The notes under the pieces are model-generated. The model searched no databases. It was not told the origin of the DNA and was given only the letters and a program-made list of their open reading frames with translations. The position numbers and the translations under genes were made by a program. Shown piece by piece: positions 48,934 through 61,002 of a stretch of 64,000 nucleotides of DNA. The stretch comes from Colletotrichum lupini (taxonomy: Eukaryota > Ascomycota > Sordariomycetes > Glomerellales > Glomerellaceae), in contig NC_064676.1 in the NCBI RefSeq assembly GCF_023278565.1, positions 3,472,001 through 3,536,000 on the forward strand, given 5' to 3'. Within the stretch, counting starts at the first letter, position 1. Every line of letters starts with the position of its first letter.

Positions 48934-49094
48934 GATTTTGTCTTTTCAAAGGCAGTCTGGGCCAAGCTGGCAAGCTGTTGGAGCCTCTCGGTAGTTACAA
49001 GATCTATGTCGGACTCTGCTGAGCGGGAAACTGGACTAGCCAAACCGAGCGCGCTAGCTTGCAGGGCAAGAAGGCCCAGATCCAAGAGACGCAT
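48934..49094 (-). pseudogene. Truncated 5' end of a secreted-protein gene, cut by copy 2
   Basis: On the minus strand an ATG at 49094 opens about 53 codons. A clear signal peptide (MRLLDLGLLALQASALGLA, cleavage near SPVSR) precedes a helical segment ERLQQLASLAQTAFEK. The frame runs straight into the 3' LTR of copy 2, whose first bases give a few foreign residues and a stop. The N-terminus could belong to a secreted hydrolase such as a class 3 lipase, but too little is left to decide. The missing part is not found left of copy 2, so it was lost or moved elsewhere. Confidence 0.65.
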
Positions 49095-50055
49095 ATCGAA
49101 AAATGGCGATCGATGCGATCAAGGAACTTGACAAGTAAATCAGCAAGAATCCTGCCTGGCTATACAGTAGAGAGAGGAGAAAGGAAAGTGCAGTGAGACG
49201 CGGACACCCGTAAAGATATGTGCGAGTCCGACATGACTGCCCACGATGAATTCGCTAATGCAGCCAAGGGTCAGAAGGGAACCCCGGGGCCGAGTCTATG
49301 GGCCATTGGTGACATTGCTTCCATTTTGACATGCAGTGGTGGGTTTTTTCGCCCTAGATATGCAATGAAATAAGCAGTAATGCAGGCGTGTAGCATTGCC
49401 ACAGCACTTAGTGCCCAGCAAATATCTTCGGCAACGAACCGCTGGGATATCACAGATACGGCCAGCCATACCCCACAGGGGTCCGGGGTCCGGACCCCAG
49501 ATATGTTCGTGCAATTTTGGCATGGGAGCATGTCGACAACTAGTCAGTCGGTGTGCCTCGCTACGAAGCAATTTATCCGGTTCGAAGCATGTAGCCGTGG
49601 GCCGGAGTAGCTCGTTTTGCCGAGGATATCGAGAAAGACAACAGATTGGCCGAGCCGACGACAAAACCCGACCTTGAAGTAAGTATACCCCTTTATCCTG
49701 TTTAAACAACTAAAAGGCAATGCAATGTACGAAGTCTATGTGCCGTACCTAAGTAACTTAACATTCACTTGGGTAGTTACATAAGATAGCTACAGATAGT
49801 GGAATTAGGCATGGGGCTTTTTAGATTACAAAGTGAGTCGGGGTAATAAGTAGACTTTAGCTGTTAAATGGAATGATATAATTGCTAATACTGAAATTAG
49901 AGCGATGCTATGAGGGAGCAGATCGATTTAAAAAGTTGTTTATTAGCGAAGTTTAGTTTTAGAATTAGTATTATAATAGCGCGGCTAGAGTTCTAAACTT
50001 ATACTTTCTTAAAATTATAGTCTTTAGTAGCTAGCTTCTAATAGCATTCGTATAT
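49095..50055. other. Island between copies 2 and 3
   Basis: About 1 kb of non-element DNA holding the promoter side of the truncated gene. Base composition drifts to AT-rich in the last 300 bp. A perfect 14-bp palindrome, GGGGTCCGGACCCC (49485-49498), overlaps a direct repeat of its first half. No complete gene seen. Confidence 0.5.
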
Positions 50056-50060
50056 AAATT

Positions 50061-50262
50061 TATTAAATTAGAAGTCTAATTTAATCGCGGCATATAGCCG
50101 ACTGCGTAGGGGCTAATTAGGGGCCCTATTTACGATTATCGTAGCCAGCCTAACCTACGGTTAGAACCTCCTTTCTATACCTACGTAGATATTTATATAG
50201 TCTAATTAATCTCTTTGTTAACTACGGTTCGAACTAACTACCTTATAATAGGGATACTAATA
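50061..50262 (+). repeat. 5' LTR of copy 3 (short form)
   Basis: 202 bp. In the segment before TATTTATATAG it has the shorter arrangement (CCTACGTAGA) also seen in the solo LTR, not the 3-bp-longer version of all other LTRs here. Confidence 0.88.
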
Positions 50263-53200
50263 CTAATTAGTAATTAAACTCTACTATCGTAAATTAGTAA
50301 AGTATCTCGCTATATAAAAGAGACGACTTTTTAATACCGTACGGGATAAGAGATTTATATTAATTAACCTTACGGAAATAGATAAAAAAAGAGGCGATTC
50401 TTAAATACCGCACGGAATCGAGTAATCGTAGCCCTTTACTATTTATAAGAAGTTAACGTTTATTATATTAAACTACGTTAATTAACGGAATTACTTAAGT
50501 AACTAGCTTTTTATTATCGCCCTAAATAGCTTTTTTACTAAACGACTTTTTTATAGCCGGCCCGTAATTAAAGATTAACTAGTTAAATTAGTAAAAGAAA
50601 TACCTACGTAACGACTACTTACTTAATTAATTAATATAACGAACGAGCTTAATAATACGATATAAAAAAGTACTATATAATTAAAAAAGGGGATCTCTAA
50701 ATATAAATATTCTTATTTAGTAATAAAAGTAACTTTATAAGAGTTATTAAGCTAAGAGATTTATAATATATAAAAAAGTCTATTATTACGAGGATCTTAT
50801 AAATACGACCTTAAGTTTATAATCTAAACGACCTCTTCGTAGCTCCTTTAACTACCCCCTAAGTATTACTTAAAAGTATAATATAAAAGACGGTTTAATA
50901 AAAGAGGAGGGGATTTAGAGGTCTTAATAATATTAAATTAAGAATATTACGGATTTTAAAAATTAATTTAAAAAAAAAGTAACTATTTTAAAATAGTTTT
51001 ATAACCTCTTATTAAAGTTATTATTAGCTTAAAAAAAGGTTAAAAAGACGAGGATTTAAGGAGAAAAAAAAAGAATCCTTTAGAGAGCTATTAAAAGGCT
51101 TCTTTTTATATTAGCTCCTAGCGCGAGATTACTAATTTTAAAGAATTAACTAAGTAATAAAAAGGATCGCTAGTACGTAATAATTACCTAATTATAATTA
51201 AGTTATAAAAAAGACTATTTAAAAAATATAAAATAGGGTACCGAGAGGTTATAAAAAATAAAATCTCTAAAGTATCTAACCTTATTACGTATAAATAATA
51301 AGTAAGTATTTTTAATAAGTCCTTGAAATCTATAATTTTATAAGAAAGAGGGCTTAACTTTATTAACTATACTTAACGGCTTATACGGTTTTTAATAGCT
51401 TATATAGCTTTTTTACGAGCTACTCGGCGTTTATTTTTAACTATTTTTATAAAATACTACCCTAAAGGAGATAAGTTAAAAAAAGAAGCTATTTAGAGAT
51501 TATAAAAAGTACGAGGCTTAAGAAGCTAGAAATATATAAGATAATAAAAATTAGTAATTAATAAAAATCTTAAAACTAATTATTATATTTTCTTATAATA
51601 ATATAAACGTTTATTATTATTATTATAAAAAGGAATTATTGAAACCTACCTTTTTATATTAAATAAAAAAGAGGATTTTAGTAAGTACGATAGTTAGCGA
51701 TTTAAAAGGGTAGTAATAATTATTAAAAATAATAAAAACGAGAGTAATAGCGAGACGGTAAAAAAAAGCAGAAGTTTCTCAAGCCTTAATAAATTCGTTA
51801 AATAATAAAAGTATAGATTTATTATAATTAGCGCGCGGATTAAATTTATTCTTATTAAAATTAAATACGCTAGTGATTATTAATATAGGTATAAGCTAAA
51901 GTACGACCCTTAGCAAGTTAAAGTAAAAAAAAAGAGGACGAAACCCGATCCTAAATAGAATCCTAATCCCTTATAAATAGGTAAATATTAACCCGGATTA
52001 TTAGGGGACGTAGATATATAGAATTACGGATTAGCCTAATAGTAAGTAAATTAATATAGTATTAATTTATTTAATTAAGGTCTATAAGAAAAAGGGGCTA
52101 TAGGGGTAACCCCTATTTTATAAAATTATAAATAACCTTAGCTATTAGTTAGATAAATAGTTCGCGAGCGTAAGCTTAGGAATTGTAAAAGTAGTTAATA
52201 GATTCTTTTACGGGCGAGGGGTATTATTAATATAATTATAATTATAAGAGCTATATAAAATACTAATAGTAATAAGTATAAAAGAAGAATTCGTATTATA
52301 GAACTAGGTATAAGTTAATAAAGCGTATAATCGCTTTAACGAATTTAAAAAAAGGGTAAATAACTTAGATTTCTTTTTTATAATTATTAATAGAAATTTG
52401 TTATTATAAAAGGATATACTAGGGTAAAATATAGTACTAGAAGTATAATAATTAATAATTTTACTTATTTCGATTTATAACTCGTTATTATTATTAATAC
52501 GAAATTTAGTACCGATTAGTTAATAAAAAAGGAGGTAGATAACCCGAAGTTATTAATAATACGTAGCGACGCAGGGATCGTATATAAATATTAAAAGTTT
52601 AGTAATAAATATAAAGTAATTTATAAACCTTAAAAAGATCTTTTTAAAAGAGAAATTATATTCTAAGGGGAAGTATAAGGTTTTATAAAAAACCCTAACG
52701 ATATTTTATAATTATTATAAAAAAGTCAGAATTAGGGAATATTAATACTATTTAATAATTAATATTATACTTATAAGTAAAGCCTTTAATTATTATTATA
52801 AAGCGGTACGTAATCTTAATTAAAATAACTTTCTTAGTATAATTAACGTAATCCAAAGCCGCTTTAAGACTTACGATAAGAACCTAGAGCTCTTATCTAA
52901 GCTATAAGTAATTTTTTTTATATTTATAACTAAGATAATAAAGGGTAAATTACGAGTAAAGATTTTTAAAAAGCTTATTGATTAAATTAATAAGTTAATA
53001 AAAGCCTAGCTAAATAAGGGGATAAATAAGTAGAAAGTTAAATATTTTTATATTATAGTCTAGCGTATACTAAAAGTAAAAATAACCCTATATTAAGCAC
53101 CCGAAAACTACGAAACGCTCTACTTAAAGCTAAGATTTAGCTTTAATATTAAAATAAGAATATTATATTAAACCTACCTCTAAGTATATAACGGCCCTTA

Positions 53201-56200
53201 TTAATAATATTAGGTCGATTAAACGTATAATAAGAAAAGAAAAGAGGCTAGATATAATAATCGCTAATAAAGAGGCCTAGATTTATTAAATAAGTAGAGA
53301 TTTAATTTATAAATAGAGTAATAAAAAAGGTAATATTATATTTATAGAAAGGATAAATATTAGTTAAGTAACTATTCCGAAGAAGAGCGTACTAAATTAT
53401 ATAAATAGTATAAAAAGTTAAGGGTAATAAATAATAAAACTAGCCCTCGTTAATTTAACTAATTCCTTATTATATATAAAAATAGATCTAGGGGTATAGA
53501 ACTTAGTAATAATAATTAAAATAGTAGCCTAAAGTATATACCCCTTATAAGAGATTCGGAAAATAAAAGAGATCTTACCTCCTATATTAATAAATTAGAT
53601 TATAACGAAATTAATAATATTAACTATTCTTTTTTTACTCCGTTAGCTTTTAGAAAATATACGAGGCTAAATAAATAGAGAGTAATAAAAGCTCTTAATA
53701 AATAGGCTTTTATTTACGGATAGTAAGGGAAGGTCCCTTAAATAACGGATATAAAAGTAGTTAAAAAAGTAAATTTAATAGGGCCGAAGCCTATTCTCTT
53801 AACGATTAAAGAGAAAATACTATCTCTCTTAATATTTAAAAAAAAAGAATACAATACTAAGTAAATCTAAGGGTAGCTAAAGGGGTCCTTTTTATATTAC
53901 TTAGATCTTTTAAATACTAAGCTTATATAAGTATTTTACGCGAGCAAAAGGTACGGCTTAAATAATTTCTATAGGATTATCCTAAATACTAAGGTATTAT
54001 AATAGTTAACTAAAAGAAAAGGGTAATTCTAAGCGCTATAAAAGATCGCGCTAATAACGCTTAATATATTAATAACGGGTATTACGAGGATTAGTTTTAG
54101 CCTAGGTAAGGAAATCGTCGCCCTAAGTATAATAGAAATAGAGACGTATTTTAGAATAATAACTTTTTATATTTTACTTATTAATACCCTATTTCTCCTA
54201 TATTTAAAAAATATAGATCGATTAAGTACTATATTCAATAATATAAAAAATAAAATCTTTAGTAATAAGTATTTTAAAATGATTAAATAATAATAGGGGT
54301 ATACGTTTATAAAGCTTATTAATAATACGAAATTAATTAATTACTTAATAAAAAGTAAGCTTAGAAAACTATATTAGAGATTTAAGTACCCGTTAGTTAC
54401 GAGGCTATATAACTTCCTAAAGTAATTAAGTAATAATAATATTAAAATAGGGGCGCTAGAGTAGTTAATAAAAGTATATTATTAATACTAAATAAATATA
54501 TAGAGCCTACGCAAATTTAAGTTTAAATTACGTAATAAGCTTAATTTTAACTAAGAAATCGTCGTTAATATCTTTTATTTAAATAGTCGGCTAGTACTAT
54601 ATATAATCGACGTAGCTATATCTTTTTAAATAGGGTAATTCTTCCGGGATTTATAAATAAAAATAGTATAGGTAGCTTTATAAAAAAGCTAAATCGATAT
54701 ATATTAAAAACCGCTAGACGGTATTAAAACCGACGCTAGTACTAGCTTTAAGTTAGTAGAATTTGGGGATAATATAACGGCTTATAGTATATAACTAAAA
54801 GTCGTACCTATTAAAGCGCACTATAGTATTAAAAAAGTAAAAAGGGTATATTAATAATTAAAAAGGGTATTTAGAATTATTAAAGAGGAAAATCCGGATT
54901 TTATTAACGACGAATATTTCTAAATAGTACTTAAATATTATAATAATATTATAAGGCCTAACGGACTTATACTAACGCTATTAGTATTTAGAATATATTT
55001 AAAAACAACCTTAGCCTCGCTACCGTCGCTAAGTATAAGCTAACGAGCCTAAGTAATTAAAAAAGTAATATAAGTACTACGCGAGGTAAGTATAAGAAAG
55101 TAAGTTAACGAGGTAATTATTATACGTAATAGGCCCGATATAAGAGGTAATTTAAATATATTATTAAATTCGGATATACGAGTATAGTACGAAATTACTT
55201 AATAATAGGCTAGGCTATATAAGTTAATTTTTATTAATAAGCGTTTTTATATAGTTATAAAAGATCGTAACTAATTACTTAAAGTATTAATTATAGTAAT
55301 TAGACCGTATTATATAGATCTTAACGAGGTAATTTTTAACTTATAAAAAGAAAAAGAGCTAGGGGAAACTATATAACCCGTAATAGAGGTATAAGAAATT
55401 ATCCTTAATAAAATCGTTATAATAGTACTAATAGATAATAAGGAAGAGGAAATTATTAAAAGGGTATTAATACTATTAGTAAGACGTTATAGAAGACTAC
55501 GACGGTAAGCCTTAACGCAGTAATTTACTATTCATAACGAGGTAATTAATACTTTTTATATAATAAAAGAAAAAGCCGATTTTAAGCTAGCGGTTAAACT
55601 ACGTAAAAAAAGTATAATTATAACTATTAAAAAGCCGTATAAGGGATTAAATCTTATTAAAGTAAACACTTTTTATAATCGAGGGGTCTATTAATTTATC
55701 CTATATAACTTAGAGAAATATATAAACCTCTATATATTTAAATTATAAATAGTTCGTAAAATTAAAAAGAAAGGAATACCCTAGCCGTATAAGAAGTCTA
55801 AATACGTAATTTAGGGGTACGGTAACGTTAAAAAGGCAATACTACTTATATAATCGCTTACTATATAGCACTATAGCTAATAATTAATAATAGTATTAAT
55901 AGTATTATTATAAAAAAAGGGATATGAGATTTAGAGCTATAATATTATTTAAGCCTATATTTAATTAGTTATAGGGCTTATAAAGAAAATCCTAGCCTAT
56001 TTACCAAAGGAAATAGCTAGTAAGTACTTAGAAAGTACGATTATTAAAATACTTAAGCTACTATATAGGCTCGCAAAATCGGGCACCTATTAATAAGCTA
56101 TATACTACGACTTTTATATTAATTAACTATTAATAATTACCTCTACGTACGACCCGTACTTATTAATTACGGAGTACGAAAGTAACTAATTTAGGATTAT

Positions 56201-57274
56201 TAAAATATAAACCGATAATATATTAGACTTATTTAATATTAATTTTATAAAAAAAAAGGATAAAGAGCTTTAAAAAGCGAGCTTCGTAACGAAGCTAAAA
56301 AAGGTCTTTATAATAAATACCCCCTTAGTATTTAATAATAAGATTTTTATAATTTAAAAAAAAACCGTTATTTTTTAATAAAAGGGGTAGGGTAAGAAAA
56401 TTAACTTTATTAATTTAAATATAACTAACGTTAAAAAGTAATATAAAGCTAAGCTCGCGCGAGGAGTATATATTATAAGTATTTATTAACCCGAGGTAAT
56501 TTTTAATTATATTAAAGTAGTATAAGTTATAGATCTAACTAAATAAGACGTTAAAGTATTTAATAAGTAGTTTAAGTAATAATAAATAAATCTTAATCGA
56601 GGTCTCGTTTATTACCTAATCGACCTTACGATTAGTAAGCTTTACGTCTTTATTAATAAGTTATTTATAAATAATAACGACCTTACTTTATAATTAAGGT
56701 ATATTATTATCCTAGTTAATAAGAGTATAAGTAAGAGCGAATTTATTATATATAGTAATATAATTTACTACTCGTTAATTAAAAATAAGTAAGTAATAAG
56801 AAATATATTAGCGTCAGAGGTCTATAGTATAATTAACGGTATTAACCTCTTTTATATAATTTTAATAACGCTAAAGAAAATTACCGATTAAATTAGCCTT
56901 TTACTTATTTTAATAGTTATTTATACCGATTCTTATTTACTATACGAATACTTTATTAAATTAAAAACGATAAAGGAAAAGAGGTTTTTAATTAATATTA
57001 TAACCCTTAAGTAATTATATAAAAGGCGCAAGATATTTAAAATCCGTTAAATTAATAATAAAAATAACCTCGTAGACGCTTTTATAAAAGTAGTACTAAA
57101 TAAGGGATTAGAATAATTCGTAAGTAGTAGAAAAGTTATTATATAAATAGAGGGATAGGTTATATAAAAAAAGTAAAAAAAAGGAGGAAAAAGAGACGAC
57201 TTAATAAACGGGCCCGAGGTCGAATTATACCTCTAACTATAGTAGTTAAATTAATGAAAGAAAGAGAAAGTTAG

Positions 57275-57479
57275 TATTAAATTAGAAATCTAATTTAATT
57301 ATAGTATATAGCTAACTATATAGGGGCCAATTAGGGGCCCTATTTACGATTATCGTAAATAGCCTAACTTATAATTAGAACCTCTTTTTTATACTTATTA
57401 CGTAGATATTTATATAGTTTAATTAATCTCTTCGTTAACTACGGTTCGAACTAACTACCCTATAATAGGGATACTAATA
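57275..57479 (+). repeat. 3' LTR of copy 3 (long form)
   Basis: 205 bp with the longer CTTATTACGTAGA arrangement. Its outer half is only lightly RIP-altered. Confidence 0.9.
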
Positions 57480-57676
57480 AAATTGTTGTAAATTGGTATT
57501 TTGACGTTTAGTCGCTTTCGAGACCACTTTGAGGCAGAGTTCAATGCATTGAACCCATGGCCATGAATGAGCCATTTGCGTTTAGTGTCTAATATAGCGA
57601 GTTTCCTCAGCTACTGCGACTATGGATGACGATGTTATTCACGAATCACCCCTATCCAAACGCAACACAAAAGCCT

Positions 57677-58861
57677 TTAGGCTTGAGCGTTAGAAGTTCC
57701 TACGGGAACGGCCAGTGCCTTGTAAATCTCAGCAACGTAGGCATAAACAGCCTCGTTGCCTGCAGAACCAAGCGACATCTTGTTCATCGCGTAGGCAATG
57801 GTGATTCGACGATCAAGATCATTGATGAGCATCGATCCACCCCAGCCGCCCCAGAAGCAGATCTTCCCTTCTGGGAACCAAGAGTCCACCGGCGTGTTGC
57901 CATTGCCCCTGAGACCCATGCCGATTCCGTAGCGAACGGGGAATCCCATGCACAGATCGGGACCGTACGTCTGCTCGTTGTAGATAAGGTCGATCGTCTT
58001 CTGAGACAAAAGTCTCTTACTCTCATCACCAATCGTAAGGTACCTGGACCAAATCGTTGCCAAAGCCTTGCTGTTGCCGTGGCCGTTTGCTGCGGCAATC
58101 TCAGCCTTCTTCCACGGCTCAGTGTTTGCGAAGCTAGGATCCGGGAACGGATGGAGCATCTTGTGCTTCAGAGAGTCGGGGTCCTCGTCTTGTTCAGGCA
58201 TAATGTGGGCTGGAGGGGCCGGCGGGGGAATCAGCTCTGCAACGCGAGGCCAATCTTTCTCCTTTGCTCCGATTTGCATATCGGCACCAAGGGGCCCTGC
58301 GATCCTTTGAGAGACGAACTCCGTGAGAGTCAGTCCCGTCTTTCGGCGCACCAGCTCTCCGATCAAGTAGCCGTAGGTCCAGGCGTGATATCCAGACTTC
58401 GTTCCGGGCTCCCAGCGGGCCGGCTGCTTTTCGAGCCTGGAAATGACCTCCTCATATGAGTCGGACATCTCTTGGAGGGTAATGGGGTCTTCGAACGCCG
58501 CCACACCCGAGCTGTGGGACAGAAGATGGCGGACCTCGACATTCTCCTTGCCGTTGGCTGCGAACTCGGGCCAGTATTTTGAGACTTTGTCATAGGGCGA
58601 AATCTCGCCCTCGTTGATGAGAATGAGGCCTGCGAGCGCGCAAATGGTTTTTGTTGTGGAGAAAACGTTTACGATGGTGTCCTCCTTCCAGGGGCGGGTG
58701 CGATTGGCGTCAGCGTAACCTCCCCACAAGTTAACGACGTCCTCGCCGTCGATGGTGACAGTGAGACATGCACCCAGCTCGACTCCAGATCCCAAGAGTT
58801 CACTGAACTTATCGCGAACACCCTGGAACTTGGCCTCACATGTTCCGTGTGTCTCGGCCAT
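57677..58861 (-). CDS. Serine beta-lactamase-like hydrolase (class C / EstB-type)
   Basis: Intron-free, 394 residues. Member of the serine beta-lactamase/penicillin-binding-protein fold as used by fungal esterases, transesterases and lactone or lactam hydrolases. The nucleophile motif S-x-x-K is Ser68-Thr-Thr-Lys71 (NVFSTTKT). The catalytic Tyr is probably Tyr158 in SGYHAWTYG, typical of the EstB-like group, which has no strict YxN. HLLSHSSGV (112-120) is a further family motif. A CFWGGWGGS segment near the C-terminus holds the glycine-rich element in place of KTG. No signal peptide, so intracellular. Its stop codon lies about 200 bp from copy 3, yet the frame has no RIP-like damage. Substrate unknown. 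Confidence 0.92.
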   Translation of the reverse strand: MAETHGTCEAKFQGVRDKFSELLGSGVELGACLTVTIDGEDVVNLWGGYADANRTRPWKEDTIVNVFSTTKTICALAGLILINEGEISPYDKVSKYWPEFAANGKENVEVRHLLSHSSGVAAFEDPITLQEMSDSYEEVISRLEKQPARWEPGTKSGYHAWTYGYLIGELVRRKTGLTLTEFVSQRIAGPLGADMQIGAKEKDWPRVAELIPPPAPPAHIMPEQDEDPDSLKHKMLHPFPDPSFANTEPWKKAEIAAANGHGNSKALATIWSRYLTIGDESKRLLSQKTIDLIYNEQTYGPDLCMGFPVRYGIGMGLRGNGNTPVDSWFPEGKICFWGGWGGSMLINDLDRRITIAYAMNKMSLGSAGNEAVYAYVAEIYKALAVPVGTSNAQA

Positions 58862-61002
58862 TTTCGTATTATGATATCACTAATTTCGATGTTGATAAGT
58901 AGGGTGCGTTGGGTATCATCAAGAAAGTCCGAAAAGTCAAGTGAAGTAGTTTGAGAGTGTGCGATCTAAAGAGGCGGAATGAGCGAGAACGGACTTATGT
59001 ATGAGGAATATTACTCATGGCCACATTGCGGAGTTGGTTGCCGTTGCCATTGATAGAAACCTCATGAGTGATCGACAAGTCGTCGCGAACTGCGGAGGAT
59101 CCTGCGGGAACATGGAGCGGACTTGTTGAGCATTCGGTCTCCCACTTGCCCCTCCTTAGCGACGTTTCATTCCGTACGGGCCCGTGGATGATGGTTGGCG
59201 AATTCCCTTTGGGACCGTGGGGATCGGATGACGGACCATGCTCAATTGATGTTCTGCGTCCGGTCCTGCTCCAACGACTGTGACGAGTGTATCCATGTCA
59301 ACCAACTAAGTCCATGTTAGGCATTACGCCCGATGCAACACCCTCTGAAGAATCCGTCCAGAATTTGGTTAGGGCCGATGTCTGTACGAAAGTTCCTACG
59401 GCATTGTCCAACAAGCACAGGGCTGCAAGCCTGTGGGGGTGGTTTCTTTATCATGTTTCTCAGGTACAGGCTGTCAATTGAACTCTTGTGCTCAATAATC
59501 AGCTTCTTAGTAAGGCAACACTTTGGTTGTGAAGCGACTGAATAGTACCTTAACTGGCAAGTATAAACTAAGAGTTGACAACAGTTGCCAGATCGGTTCA
59601 ACTTGGTGCACTCTCCAACAACAATCAGGCAGCCTACCTAGTAAGTGATGTGGAGTGATGGGCTTCTGCAACACCAGCTTCCATGTGTTCTGTTTTTGGC
59701 CTCGACTTGATGGAAGAGCGAAATTAAATAGTGAGAGAGCAGTGCTGGAGTAGATGGCATCATAAGGCTCACTTAGACCTACACTATTCTCAAGCCTTCT
59801 CAGCACCCGATTTCATGAGTACGGATGTATCAGATCTAATAACCTCGACGTAAAGAGTCTATGTCAATTGCCCGTTACCAATCAATTCTGGGGGGATGCG
59901 CCAGATGATAATTAAGAACATAGCTCAACTCAGCAGGCTCCTGGCTTGGCTGGAGTTTATGCACTTAAACCAGTAACAAGCGATTCAATCCCGGCATACA
60001 CAGTGGACAGCAGTTCGCCGATCACTCCTGTCAATCAGGAGACCATCGCCGCCGAGACGATTGAAGCTGCGGGGGTCACACCCTGATACTTCTTGGTCAT
60101 ACGGAGAAAGTCTATCCCAGACTCGCAGTGTGATCGAAGATTTCTCATGATTCACACAACCACGACAGTAGGTTTTGGAGGAATGGCCAACAGGCGAACA
60201 CCGTGTGATTGAAACACCTATTCCGATGCACCGGAACTCGAGACGGGATGATTCTGGGCGTTGTATTGAGAGGCTCTTTAGCGAACGATAGTGGTCAGAC
60301 TTTCCCGAACACGGGCCCCTGAACCAACCGGAAACTTGGCACCTCGAAACCACCCCTCTATCAGACGCATATTTTCAACTGCAAAGTCTTCGTAGAGAGG
60401 CGGAGTGTCTCTTCAAAGACTGGAAGACAGGTTAATTGGGAATGCACATGAAAACATCACTCGTTTGGCAAGACGACGCAGTCGACGCAAGTCGATCAAC
60501 GAACTATGGTTAGAATCTTTGTAAATGTCTAATTGGCTGAAAGTTTCCGCATAGTTTGGATCGCAGTTTCGCGTTTCATAGCGTCAAAATTTCCAGAGGT
60601 CCGGAAGAGCTAAAGAAAAGTTGCAACTACCGAGCTGCTAAGCGCCGGGGCCTATCTCTTGTCTTTTCGCGAACGATTTATCCAGGAGTCCATCACCCCG
60701 TTTCGCCGAATATCTCGCCGATCGGATACAAGCAAAAAGAGAGGATCCCCGTTGCATCTTAGTGGTGGCTTTTTCCTTTATCCCGGCCGTTTGCCCCTTT
60801 TACCACGTGGTTCTTCGTTTTCTCGTGTTTCTTATCAAGCCACGCAGCGAAGGTTGTATGGCGAACATCAATTGCTAGAAACCCGGGGCGTCTTGCTGTT
60901 GGTTCTGTTTGTTTTCTCTCTTTCTGATAGCGAACCCAGGTTCGTTGTGTACATTTTTTGAGCCGTCATATTTGTATACCTTCCCTCATTTGCGCAGCAA
61001 CC
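58862..61002. other. Divergent intergenic region; no gene recognised
   Basis: 2.1 kb between the divergent hydrolase and multicopper oxidase genes. Short open frames on both strands carry no motif. The last 250 bp before 61003 are T/C-rich and probably form the leader of the oxidase gene. No LTR or RNA gene seen. Confidence 0.5.

Larger units (their letters stand above)
50061..57479 (+). mobile_element. Ty1/copia LTR retrotransposon, copy 3, RIP-mutated, with target duplication
   Basis: 7,419-bp copy in plus orientation, flanked by the exact 5-bp duplication AAATT (50056-50060 and 57480-57484), so it is an independent insertion. The internal order equals copy 2: integrase about 54.6-55.0 kb, reverse transcriptase about 55.9-56.5 kb, RNase H about 56.6-57.1 kb, polypurine tract 57256-57270. 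RIP-type changes are dense, and many differ from those of copies 1 and 2. The 5' LTR is 202 bp and the 3' LTR 205 bp because of a 3-bp indel. Confidence 0.95.

Noticed and set aside
41519..57479. One large segmental tandem duplication covering copies 2 and 3
   Set aside because: Copy 3 has its own AAATT target duplication, the copies carry different mutations, and their flanks are unrelated, so they are separate insertions.
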